Assembly (NCBI RefSeq): GCF_016808335.1
Contig: NC_053148.1
Location: 18,442,433-18,506,432 of the forward strand
DNA: 64,000 bases
Direction of reading: 5' to 3'
DNA from: Panicum virgatum
Taxonomy: Eukaryota; Streptophyta; Magnoliopsida; Poales; Poaceae
Below, one piece after another: positions 55,701 to 64,000 of the stretch (position 1 is its first letter; each line of letters opens with the position of its first letter). The position numbers and the translations under genes were made by a program. The notes under the pieces are model-generated. The model was not told the origin of the DNA and ran no database searches. It saw nothing but the letters and a program-made list of their open reading frames with translations.

Positions 55701-56160
55701 AAGAGCGTGCGCGGGCGAACGAGCGAGCGAGCGCGTTGTCTTGAAAAGAGGCGCTGACAAGTGGGGTAGAGTTGTCAGCGACTAGTGGGGAACGTGGCGG
55801 GCTGGGCCGGAGGAACGAAGGGCGCTACTGGGCTGCTGCTGGGCCACGAGGGAAAAACACAAGGAGGAGATGGTTTGGGCTGGGTTTGAGTTTCTTCTTT
55901 TCCTAATCCTTTGCTTTTCTAATTCAATCCACTCAAACTATTTGAATTTAAATTCAAATTTGAATTCAACCCTAGCAATCAAGCAAAAATAAAACCATGC
56001 ACCAGCATGAATGCACAAACAAATTTGCCCTAAAGTAAATTTTAATTACTTGAGGAACAAAAAATTGGATTAAATGCAAACTAAGCAAATTAAATCCTAG
56101 AAAATTAAATAAACCAATTAAATTTATTTTTAACTAGGAAAATTAAGTTAGGGTGTTACA

Positions 56161-56355
56161 CATCGTCTCATCGCAATGGCTGGCTGGTTGTCCTGTGGCC
56201 ATGCGTTGTTGATGAATTGGTGAGATATTGTGGAGGTGACATATGCTAACTTAATACAACCATATACTGGTTGCTGCCAGTTGTATGAATTTAATACATC
56301 AATAAAGTGGTATTTGGCAAACGCAAGTATTTAAAACATTTGTAATGGTCTGCAT
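56161..56355. other. Unassigned sequence between F and N
   Basis: Short AT-rich stretch, nothing recognised apart from the CATCG target copy. Confidence 0.5.
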
Positions 56356-57080
56356 TGTTGAAGGTCCTTAAATGCAAAATATGATCGTCAACTATACTCA
56401 ATAAGAAAGGAAAACTATACACCTTACTCACATATTTGTATCACTAACCAAGCTCCACAGTTGTTTTGTGAATCTAGCCATTTCAGGGGTGCAAGAGAGA
56501 AATAAGAAGAAAACACTTAGCAGGCACCACAAAGAATACACAGAAGATCGCAATCGGCATCACACTTACAAAGAGGGCCCACCCGGCAGAGCAAACGAGC
56601 GCGCCATGCAAGATGCACCTGAGAATAAGGCTTAGGGCCCACCTGTCAACCTACTAGATGAAGGTGGACCTGGGGGAGGTCCACCAGGGAGCGGCCGACC
56701 CTAGGGTCGGCCGAACCTCGACAGCATCCCATCCAGGTGCACTGCAGGGAAGTGTGCCTCCTACTCTTCTTGATCCTCGTGGATAAGGTTACCATGCTTA
56801 GAGATGGCGGCAACCGATCCTTCAAGCTATAAAAGGGGGCCCTCCCCCCCTCTCATTTGACCACACAACACACACCACCAAGGAGCCTCTCTCTCTTGCT
56901 CTCTCTCATTTGCAACTTAGGCTAGTGGAGCTAGGCTAGACTTCTTCTTAATGAATCCAAGTCATCCTCGGGGTCGAAGAGCAGTCCTCTGCCTTTAGTA
57001 TGTGTCGAGTAAAAATATTTCGGATACACGAAGATGAGGGATTAGACGGTTAAGCCACTCTATTAGGTGAACTGATAGTC
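56356..57080 (+). repeat. LTR N, 5' part, related to LTR O
   Basis: Starts TGTTGAAGGTCCTTAA, closely matching the start of LTR O (TGTTGACGGTCCTTAAG), and shares a CATCACACTTACAAAG block with it. TATA box CTATAAAAGG at 56827-56836. The downstream end is not recognisable. Confidence 0.65.
56663..56713. repeat. Inverted repeat and 22-bp perfect palindrome upstream of the N promoter
   Basis: GGTGGACCT-GGGGG-AGGTCCACC at 56663-56685, then a 22-bp perfect palindrome at 56692-56713 with CGGCCGACC arms around CTAG, about 115 bp before the TATA box. Confidence 0.9.
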
Positions 57081-57563
57081 GCAACAGGGCCAACCAGGCT
57101 CCACCTCGCCTAACCAAAGGAGGGGACTCCCCCTCGCCCGACCCAGAGGAGGAGTCCTCGCCTCGCTCGACCTATAGGGAAGGGCCCCACCTCGTTAGGC
57201 AGCTGGCCGGATGAGGGAAACATGCCCGACCTGGGGAAGGGCCCACCACGACTCACGCCGCGCAGGACTGACAGTGGCGTGGGTCGACAAGCGACCGGAC
57301 ATGCGCTGACACGGTGTGAACTGACACAGTGTACAGTGGAGCTCCCCTACCCATCATGGCCTAAAATGAAGTAGGTCGTAGGGTTGGGGCGTGCCACGCC
57401 TTAACCAAGACACTGCCACATCCCCCTCTCTACAAACCACGCGGTCAGACGGACCCAGCCGTGAAGCGGGAGCGTAGCGATGATAGGGCTCAGTGGGCCC
57501 ACGACGGCTGGTGCGCCGGATGAAGCATGGACTCTTTCTCTCTCTCTCCCTCTCTCTGTTGTA
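57081..57563. other. Unresolved GC-rich repeat fragment
   Basis: CTCGCC- and GACCC-rich sequence resembling LTR upstream regions of grass gypsy elements, with no visible terminus and no gene. It ends in a pyrimidine (CT-rich) tract at 57533-57559. Confidence 0.5.
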
Positions 57564-58820
57564 TGTTGACGGTCCTTAAGTCAGAAATAAAGCCGTCAAC
57601 TCCTACATCTTTTCATAACTTTCGAACACCAAAAGTAGTTATAGGGCTTATTTCTAACCATTTCCACAAGTTTTGGTGATTGTTGGATTGCAGGCACCCA
57701 TACACGGAATAAGGCAAAAACATACAAAAAACACAACACAAATGTACGAAATATCTAACCCTGCATCACACTTACAAAGGGCCCACAAAGTAGTTCAAAC
57801 TGACGAATAAAACCCCGGCACCGACGTATAATCAAGAGGACCCACTCACCAGTCTCCCTGAAAAAGTCGGTGGGCAAAGGCGGCAGAGGGGGTTTGGCCG
57901 AACCCCAGGTTCAGCCAAACCAGGACAGGTTCCCGGCCCCCTCAGCTTTGGAAGGAAGGTTGCCACCGCCATTCCAACGCCGGTTGCCAGCGTTCCCGCG
58001 CTTTTCTCACCCAGGAACCGACCTCTCAACACTATATAAGGGGCCTCCACACACCCTCTTAAGACATTCAGAATTTCATTCATTCCATCACATACACATG
58101 GAGAAGGAGTAGTAGTAGGACTCCACTTGTATCATTAGAGTAGGGAAGTGTGCGAGGTGGAGGATCGGAGAAGAGACGGACGTGTTGGCCTCTCTTCGTC
58201 TTGTACTTCGACGGGGATGAATCACTTGAGTAAGTATCCGGAGTTCATCTTCTGTCAGGTTCTTGGTTCAGTATTCTTAAGTTATTCATTTGTTTACGGG
58301 TTCATCGTCCGTTCTCGTAATGGATACTCTGGTAGAGGGCCCTTGATAAAGACGGGTAACCCTGCGCAACGCTAGAGTACGTAGTCGAAGGCTTAAGCGT
58401 GGTGCTTAGGTCCTAGATTGCCTCTGTTTGCCTCGTGCTCCATAGTATTGTGGGGTAGACCGCAGGTGGTGGCACACCTGTCGGTCCGCTATGAAGCTGC
58501 TTCATGGTTAGTGCACTCCCCCCTGTCCGAGTATGGCGTAGAGCCACAAGCCGGAGGTCCCTAACAGTACCTGGGTCAGACCGGTGCCCGAAGTAAACAA
58601 GTGACGAGCCTAAGTTTACCTTGCCTTGATCCTTAACCTTAGATAAACCACACTACCCAAAGCTTTCCTAATTCTTGTTCTCCTGGGTTAAGCAAGCCAG
58701 AAGATCGTTAAACATCCGTTCCCTGTGAAATTACGATACCCTGAATACTCTCCGGGTGAAGTGCTACAACGGTATCTTCCGTGCGCTTGCGGATTATTCT
58801 GTGATCGTTAATAAATACCA
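57564..58820 (+). repeat. Element L 5' LTR (O)
   Basis: TGTTGACGGTCC at the left; the right end is decayed (ATAAATACCA, expected ACCAACA), so it may extend a few bases. TATA box ACTATATAAGG at 58030-58040. Upstream inverted repeat GGTTTGGC/GCCAAACC with inner GAACC/GGTTC at about 57891-57918. Confidence 0.8.
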
Positions 58821-58830
58821 AAAGCATTTC

Positions 58831-58848
58831 TGGCATCGTTGCCGGGGA
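58831..58848 (+). other. Primer-binding site of element L (tRNA-Asp type, one mismatch)
   Basis: TGGCATCGTTGCCGGGGA differs from the tRNA-Asp complement TGGCGCCGTTGCCGGGGA at adjacent positions (GC to AT), consistent with decay. Confidence 0.85.
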
Positions 58849-58879
58849 ATGGTTGCTGTAGTTATCTTCGAACCTAGTT

Positions 58880-59604
58880 TGCCCGTGTATCTTTTCTTTT
58901 ACCTTTTCTTTTCTTTTATCCTTTTCTTTTACCATTGAAAACCTTTCTATCCTTTCTGCTCCCAAGGGCGAGTTCGTAGAGCTACCACAATCGTCGAAGC
59001 CAATCACAGCTTCCAGCTTCGAGCTCTGCCCTGGCTTTATAGCCATGGTTCGGGAACAAACCTTCTCTGGTTATGGTAACGAAAATCCCTACCATCAGCT
59101 ACGAGAGTTCGAGCTGTTGTGCTCATGTCTGTCAATCGCAGGCATGGCACAAGAAACACTTCGGTGGAAGTTGTTTCCCTTCTCTCTCAATGAGAGGGTG
59201 AGGCAATGGTATGCCCATAACATAGGAAAGGTAAACGGAGAATGGGAAGAACTAGGGGATAGATTCTGTCTCGCGTTCTTCCCGATTTCTCGCATCGCTT
59301 CCCTGCGGAAAGAAATCCTCGACTTTTGTCAGGATGAGAAGGAATCCTTAGGTGCAGCCTGGGCCAGGTTTTCACAGCTTACGCATGCTAGCCCAGACTT
59401 GTCTATCCCTAACCATGTGTCGCTTCAACACTTCTGGTAGGGCTTAGCAAGGAATCTGCCCTACAGCTTGACATCTCTGCCGGAGGGTCATTCACCTATA
59501 AAACCACAGCCGAAGGAAAAGCTGTCCTGGATTGTATCCTAGAGAACACATCCTTCACAGAAACCCTTCCGGCAGCGGAATCCTCAAGGCATGAGGAAGT
59601 TCCG
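58880..59604 (+). pseudogene. gag: Element L gag, broken
   Basis: Open without an evident ATG from about 58880, then SSFELCPGFIAMVREQTFSG and YHQLREFELLCSC. It continues with ETLRWKLFPFSLNERVRQWY and GDRFCLAFFPISR, the gag core of Athila/Tat elements. TAG at 59438-59440 follows SLQHFW, where a Tyr codon would be usual, and the reading continues with GLARNLPYSLTSLPEG. No CCHC knuckle is visible before the protease region. Confidence 0.82.
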
Positions 59605-60312
59605 TTGGTTGATTCTACAATTCCATCACCAAATCCCATAGAACCAACCACCGAATCTTCCCCCGAACCAGAAACAATGGAGGAAGAAGAAATTCAACCT
59701 CCGGAGTTTCCTTTCAACATCGAGGAAGACGTTTTTCAAAACTATGGAAACACCTTGATGTATCCCCGTGAAAAGAGACCTCCAGTTCCTAGGGACCCAG
59801 TAACCCCTTCGGATAAAGCTTCCTTACAAGAAGCAGAAAAAGGGGTGACAGCTGTCATGAACAGTGAATGGGTACATGATGGGGAGATGTCACTCGAAGC
59901 AATTCGAATTCAAACCTCCTTATATACTCTTCCCTGTTTCATCCAAGGAACTGCTGTCTCAGCTCATTACAGTCCCACGATTGGAGCAAATATCATGTCA
60001 GCATTCCTTGCACTTAGCCACCTAAGTGACAACCCATTGATCCCGACCACGAGATCCCCATGGAGTGGACCTCATTCCACCATGGAAGGGATCGGAATCT
60101 TGCATGACGTACCTGTTTGGTACAATAAGACTGAGCTTGCCCTAGATTTTCATATCATCGAAGTCCAAGACTTCGACGTTTTAATCGAGCATCCCATCGA
60201 GAAGATGTTCCAAAACATTTCCCCTTTAGGAACACTCGATGTAACTCTTGGGGGTAAGGACATTAGCATGCCAATCCTTCGGTCAAAAGATTCCATGACT
60301 GAACCTAAATAG
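59605..60312 (+). pseudogene. Element L protease-like region
   Basis: An acidic, Pro/Glu-rich linker is followed by a retropepsin-like fold. The expected DTG/DSG triad is replaced by a GTAVSAHYSPTIGANIMS context, with second-half motifs FHIIEVQDFDVLIEHPIE and LGGKDISMPILR. Catalytic activity is therefore doubtful. It is not in frame with gag. After the TAG at 60310 a decayed linker with several stops leads to the reverse transcriptase. Confidence 0.6.
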
Positions 60313-60822
60313 TTGACGAGGTAGAGCCGTCCTTCCAGTAGAAACTCCTGAATCTTCCTTAGAAAAAGATGCTGAACTCTTTAATGAAGAAGAGGACGAT
60401 CAGGATGAAACCTTTGAGTTACCTACTCATGAACAACCTCCTTGTCAACCCATAGAGCTGAAATCTCTTCCTTCTAGACTCTGCTATGCTTTTCTGAATG
60501 ATAACACTGAAACCCCCGTCATCATTAGCGACAAGCTATCTAACGAGGAAACAGCAAAGTTAATTGCTGTTTTGGAAAAACATAGGGCCGTGTTCGGCTA
60601 TTCACTCCAAGACCTTAAGGAATCAGCCCTACCCTCTGCACGCATCGTATTCCAATAGGTCCTTCAAAAGCACCTTCTAGGGAGCCTCAGTGTAGGCTCA
60701 ACAATACGATGCGAGAGGTTGTCAAGAAAGAAGTCCTGAAACTCCTGCATGTCGGGATAATCTATCTCGTGCCACACAGCGAGTAGGTTAGCCCAGTCCA
60801 GGTAGTACCAAAGAAGGGAGGT
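60313..60822 (+). pseudogene. Decayed linker and start of reverse transcriptase in L
   Basis: Contains recognisable pieces in shifting frames: IELKSLPSRLCYAFL, LIAVLEKHRAVFGYSLQDL and KKEVLKLLHVGIIY. Stops and frameshifts make it untranslatable as one unit. Confidence 0.65.
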
Positions 60823-61866
60823 ATGACGGTCGTTGAAAATAACAAAAATGAACTAATCCCTCAACGAACCGCCACAGGATGGAGGATGTGCATAGACTAC
60901 CGAAAACTCAACGCAGCCACAAAAAAGGATCACTTTCCACTTCCATTCATTGACGAAATGTTAGAACGGCTAGCTAAGCACTCCTTCTTCTGTTTTCTCG
61001 ATGGGTATTCGGGTTATCATCAAATCCCAATCCATCCCGACGATCAAAGTAAGACCACATTTACATGCCCTTACGGAACTTATGCTTACCGTAGAATGTC
61101 CTTTGGGCTATGTAACGCGCCTGCATCATTCCAAAGATGCATGATGTCTATCTTTTCCGACATGATCGAGGAAATCATGGAAGTTTTCATGGACGATTTC
61201 TCCGTCTATGGAAAAACTTTTGATCATTGTCTTGAAAATTTAGACAAGGTCTTACAAAGATGCCAAGAGAAGAAGGACCTGGTTCTCAATTGGGAGAAAT
61301 GCCATTTCATGGTCCGTGAAGGCATCATCCTTGGACACTTAGTGTCCGAAATAGGAATAGAGATGGATAAAGCCAAGATTGAAGTCATAGAACAACTCCC
61401 ACCTCCGGTGAACATTAAGGGCATTCGTAGCTTCCTAGGTCACGCGGGGTTCTACAGAAGATTCATTAAGGACTTTTCACAAACCACTAGACCCCTCACA
61501 AGCCTGTTAGCTAAAGATGCACCCTTTGAGTTCATCGACGAGTGCTTAAAAGCCTTTAACACACTAAAAAAGGCACTCGTCTCGACTCTGATCATCCAAC
61601 CTCCTGATTGGAGTCTTCCCTTCGAAATAATGTGTGATGCTAGTGACTTTGCTGTTGGGGCTGTCTTAGGCCAAACCAAAGATAAAAAGCATCACGCAAT
61701 TGCTTACGCTAGCAAAACACTGACTAGAGCCCAACTTAATTATGCGACCACAGAGAAGGAGCTCCTGGCAGTTGTCTTTGCTATAGACAAGTTTAGATCT
61801 TATCAGGTTGGAGCAAAAGTTATTGTTTATACTTGCTCACCAAGAAAGATGCTAAACCTCGTTTAA
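60823..61866 (+). pseudogene. pol (RT-RH): Element L reverse transcriptase and truncated RNase H
   Basis: Open for 347 codons. Blocks: WRMCIDYRKLNAATKKDHFP, FLDGYSGYHQIPIHPDDQ, YRRMSFGLCNAPASFQRCM, catalytic FMDDFSVYG (near residue 126), NWEKCHFMVREGIILGH, and FLGHAGFYRRFIKDFS. RNase H begins with MCDASDFAVGAVLGQ and LNYATTEKELLAVVFA. At about 61833 the sequence jumps from VIVYT to [13 protein letters not shown] in another frame, so the YTDH-containing segment is deleted and the frame lost. The family normally has an Asp there that is needed for RNase H activity. Confidence 0.92.
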
Positions 61867-62380
61867 TAAGATGGATTCTCCTACTCCATGAATTTGACCT
61901 TGAAATAAAAAAATAAAAAGGGAGTAGAGAATACTGTTGCAAATCATCTATCGCATATGCAGGTTACTAACTTGCAGGAACCACAGATAAATGATTTTCT
62001 ACGTGATGACATGCTTCTAAAGGTGACGGACTCTACCCCATGGTACGCAAATATTGTGAACTTTATGGTTGCAGGATACGTGCCACTAGGGGAGAATAAG
62101 AAAAATCTTATCTACGAGAGCCGTCGACATCTTTGGGATGATCCATACCTGTACAGGGTATGCTCAGATGGTCTGCTGAGACGATGCGTACCCGCAGCAG
62201 CAGCCATACAAATCATCGAGAAAAGCCATACTGCAGCATATGGAGGCCACTATGGAGCATTCAGAACTCAAGCAAAAATCTGGCAAAGTTGTTTCTTCTT
62301 GCCAACAATGTATGAAGACACCAGAGAATTCATTTGAAGGTGTCGAAGATGCCAGATGCAGGGTGGCATAACAACTCGCA
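61867..62380 (+). pseudogene. pol (IN): Element L RNase H end and integrase zinc finger
   Basis: After the frameshift the sequence reads [14 protein letters not shown], then a stop. From 61957 a frame with LYRVCSDGLLRRCVP, EKSHTAAYGGHYGAFRT and IWQSCFFLPTMY follows, the two His of the HHCC finger. TGA at 62335-62337 precedes RCRRCQMQGG, which holds the two Cys. Confidence 0.82.
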
Positions 62381-62937
62381 ATGCAATGCCCCTCACGAAC
62401 AATCTCCAAGTCGATATTCGACGTTTGGGGCATCGACTTCATGGGACCATTCCCAAAGTCCGAGGATTGCGAGTACATATTGGTAGCAGTGGAATACGTA
62501 TCCAAGTGGGTGGAAGCACTACCATGCAGAGCTGCTGACGCCAAACACACCCGGAAGATGTTCCAAGAAGTCATCTTCCCCAAATTTGGAACTCCACGAA
62601 TGGTCATAAGTGACGGAGGGTCACACTTCATTGATAAAACCTTCCGGAACTACCTGAGGGAGTTAGGCGCCAAGCACAACATTGCCACCCCATACTACCC
62701 ACAAACAAAAAGTCAGGCAGAAACTTCCAACAAACAAATCAAAAATATTCTGCAGAATACCGTCAACGAGATGGGGAAGGGATAGAAAAGTATGTTGCCT
62801 GATGCACTATGGGCATACAGGATAGCATACAAAACCCCCATCGGAATGTCCCCATTCCAACTCGTCTACGGCAAAACATGCCATCTGCCAGTAGAACTAG
62901 AACACAGAGCCCACTGGGCCATCCGGCAATGGAACAT
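62381..62937 (+). pseudogene. pol (IN): Element L integrase core, truncated by LTR K
   Basis: [14 protein letters not shown] (first Asp), [14 protein letters not shown] (second Asp) and [13 protein letters not shown] (Glu) form the catalytic triad. TAG at 62783-62785 interrupts. The frame goes on with LPDALWAYRIAYKTPIGMSP and YGKTCHLPVELEHRAHWAIR, ending at WNI, where LTR K begins (target copy AACAT at 62933-62937). Confidence 0.88.
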
Positions 62938-64000
62938 TGTGGCAGAAACACCCAAAAGATTGGGCCCAGGTGCATTGATCTTCGTTGCTAAGCAACTCAG
63001 ACCCAAATCGGCACGCACCGGTAGTTCCTCGAGTGAAGCCTCGATAAAAGCCACGCTATTCTAGGATGGAGCAGACAACACTCACACGAAGGTGAGCTCA
63101 GAGATTACAACACAGAACATCTCATACATCTCAGAGTATTGCAGCGGAAGATAAATTTATTACAAAACCAGTTCAGAGTAGTAGAGTACTACAGAGTTCA
63201 ACTACTCAAATTATTCAAGTCTCATTGTTTCAGCGGAAGCTGTAAAACATCTAACGAAAGGATGTGACGTATCGATAAAGCCCATACGAAACACATCACT
63301 CAGCGGGAGGGTGGTCAGCGCCAGCTGAAGGACCATCCCACTCAACAGACCAGCACGGAGGCAGAGTACAAGGCCAAGTCAGACTCGCAATCATATCTTC
63401 GAAGTTAGTACCTGAAAACAGTGCCACAAGCAAGGCTGAGTATACTAATACTCAGCAAGACTTATCCGTCACCGGATATAACTTAGTCCGATAACTAGAC
63501 ATGCAAGGCTTTTTGGTTTGTGGGGTTTGTTTTGCCAAAAATGCCACTAAGAGTTGATTCTTATTTTCAGATTCTAACTTTGCCACTTTCTAGTTGAATT
63601 AACCATTCTAAGTTTGCAACTATCTCTACACAAACATGGTAGAGCAACATTTAATCATACAGTAGTATTATCAACATTTGTTCCACTTGTTACTCTATGT
63701 GGCCGAAAACATTAAGCAATCTCATGCCGTGAGAGGCGGACGATTCTGAATCGAATTTCAACTGGCCAGGGGAACCTAAACCACACGCATGGGGATCGAC
63801 TTCGCTCCCGCCCACGCAACTGTTCCCCTTTCTTTCCAGTCCATGGATCCGGGCCACCCTCTCCGACTACAGAGTCCGACCACTCTGCACCCGTACATTC
63901 GGACAAAAATAAACCCTACTTCTACCAAGAGGGTGGGTGACCGTTCCACTCGCCGGTTCAATCAGATACTTAAGCTTACCGATTACCATATTTCTCGGTA
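62938..64000 (-). repeat. LTR K, 3' part, minus strand, cut by window edge
   Basis: On the minus strand it ends GGGTGTTTCTGCCACA at 62938 and matches J' closely (for example GTTGCTTAGCAACGAAGATC). Whether it is a solo LTR or the end of a full element cannot be seen. Confidence 0.9.
63296..63411 (-). other. Last exon of the LTR-embedded cassette, copy in LTR K
   Basis: 116 nt as in J', following TGTTTTCAG on the minus strand and ending GAGTGA. Open throughout: NFED, SLTWPC, SVEWDGPSAG and a final Ala-Glu-stop, with several amino-acid changes from J'. The acidic exon would lie beyond position 64000. Confidence 0.5.

Larger units (their letters stand above)
52386..56160 (-). repeat. Solo LTR F, 3775 bp, minus strand
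   Basis: On the minus strand it runs from TGTAACACCCTAACTTAATT (56160) to GGGTGTTACA (52386), with perfect target duplication CATCG (52381-52385 and 56161-56165). No internal sequence. It belongs to the A/B/D LTR group. The GC-rich part (about 54250-55860) yields many overlapping open frames on both strands that are compositional. Confidence 0.93.
57564..62937 (+). mobile_element. Element L: Athila-clade element, 5' LTR through integrase, cut by LTR K
   Basis: 5' LTR (57564-58820), tRNA-Asp-type primer site, gag, degenerate protease, reverse transcriptase, RNase H and integrase in order on the plus strand. VFMDDFSVYG in the reverse transcriptase and NWEKCHFMVREG are characteristic of Athila. 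Many stops and frameshifts. LTR K interrupts the integrase at 62938; the rest and the 3' LTR lie outside the window. Confidence 0.9.

Noticed and set aside
54942..55760. 272-codon minus-strand frame in LTR F
   Set aside because: It lies in a low-complexity GC-rich LTR leader, overlaps equally long frames on the other strand, and has no domain.

Overview
The window looks like intergenic heterochromatin from a large-genome grass (Poaceae; species not determined). I recognise no host gene, rRNA or tRNA gene. Nearly every base belongs to Ty3/gypsy-type LTR retrotransposons or their LTRs, many nested in one another. The grass assignment rests on LTRs several kb long, primer-binding sites matching plant initiator tRNA-Met and tRNA-Asp, chromovirus and Athila type polyproteins, and GC-rich LTR leaders typical of grass repeats.

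Layout, left to right: 1-1324 is part of an LTR on the minus strand (H). 1325-1508 plus 40242-41369 is an LTR on the minus strand (C), split by element B. B (1509-40241, flanked by TCAGG) is a Tekay/Del-like chromovirus. Its 5' LTR is split by a second, related chromovirus A (1922-13741). Its gag is split by element E (17464-32341, minus strand), an Athila-like element with gag, protease and an ATHILA-type ORF but no recognisable polymerase or integrase. The E protease is split by a 4.4-kb solo LTR J' (24390-28780, flanked by ATGAC). Right of B come LTR D (41370-43180), the 3' end and LTR of G (43181-45213), LTR I (45214-45910 plus 49781-49866) split by solo LTR J (45911-49780, flanked by ATATC), and the 3' gag and LTR of M (49867-51730). 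This gives an inferred series M > I > G > D > C > B > E > J', with A, H and J as side insertions. Further right are solo LTR F (52386-56160, minus, flanked by CATCG), LTR N, Athila element L (57564-62937) and LTR K (62938-64000, minus), which interrupts the L integrase.

A and B are close relatives: LTRs of about 3.4 kb, initiator-Met primer site, gag with a CCHC knuckle, protease, reverse transcriptase, RNase H, integrase and a C-terminal chromodomain. Both have stop codons and are dead copies. In both, gag is broken by a 110-113 bp GT-AG segment whose removal restores the frame exactly.

The most interesting signal is inside the LTRs. The A/B/D/F LTR family and the separate J/J'/K family each carry a small gene-like cassette: an acidic exon, a GC-AG intron of about 1 kb with a TGAGTA..TACTCA hairpin near its 3' end, and a short last exon ending in a conserved position. 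The reading frame across the splice is kept between diverged copies, with length changes in multiples of three. No in-frame ATG was found, so protein coding is an inference.
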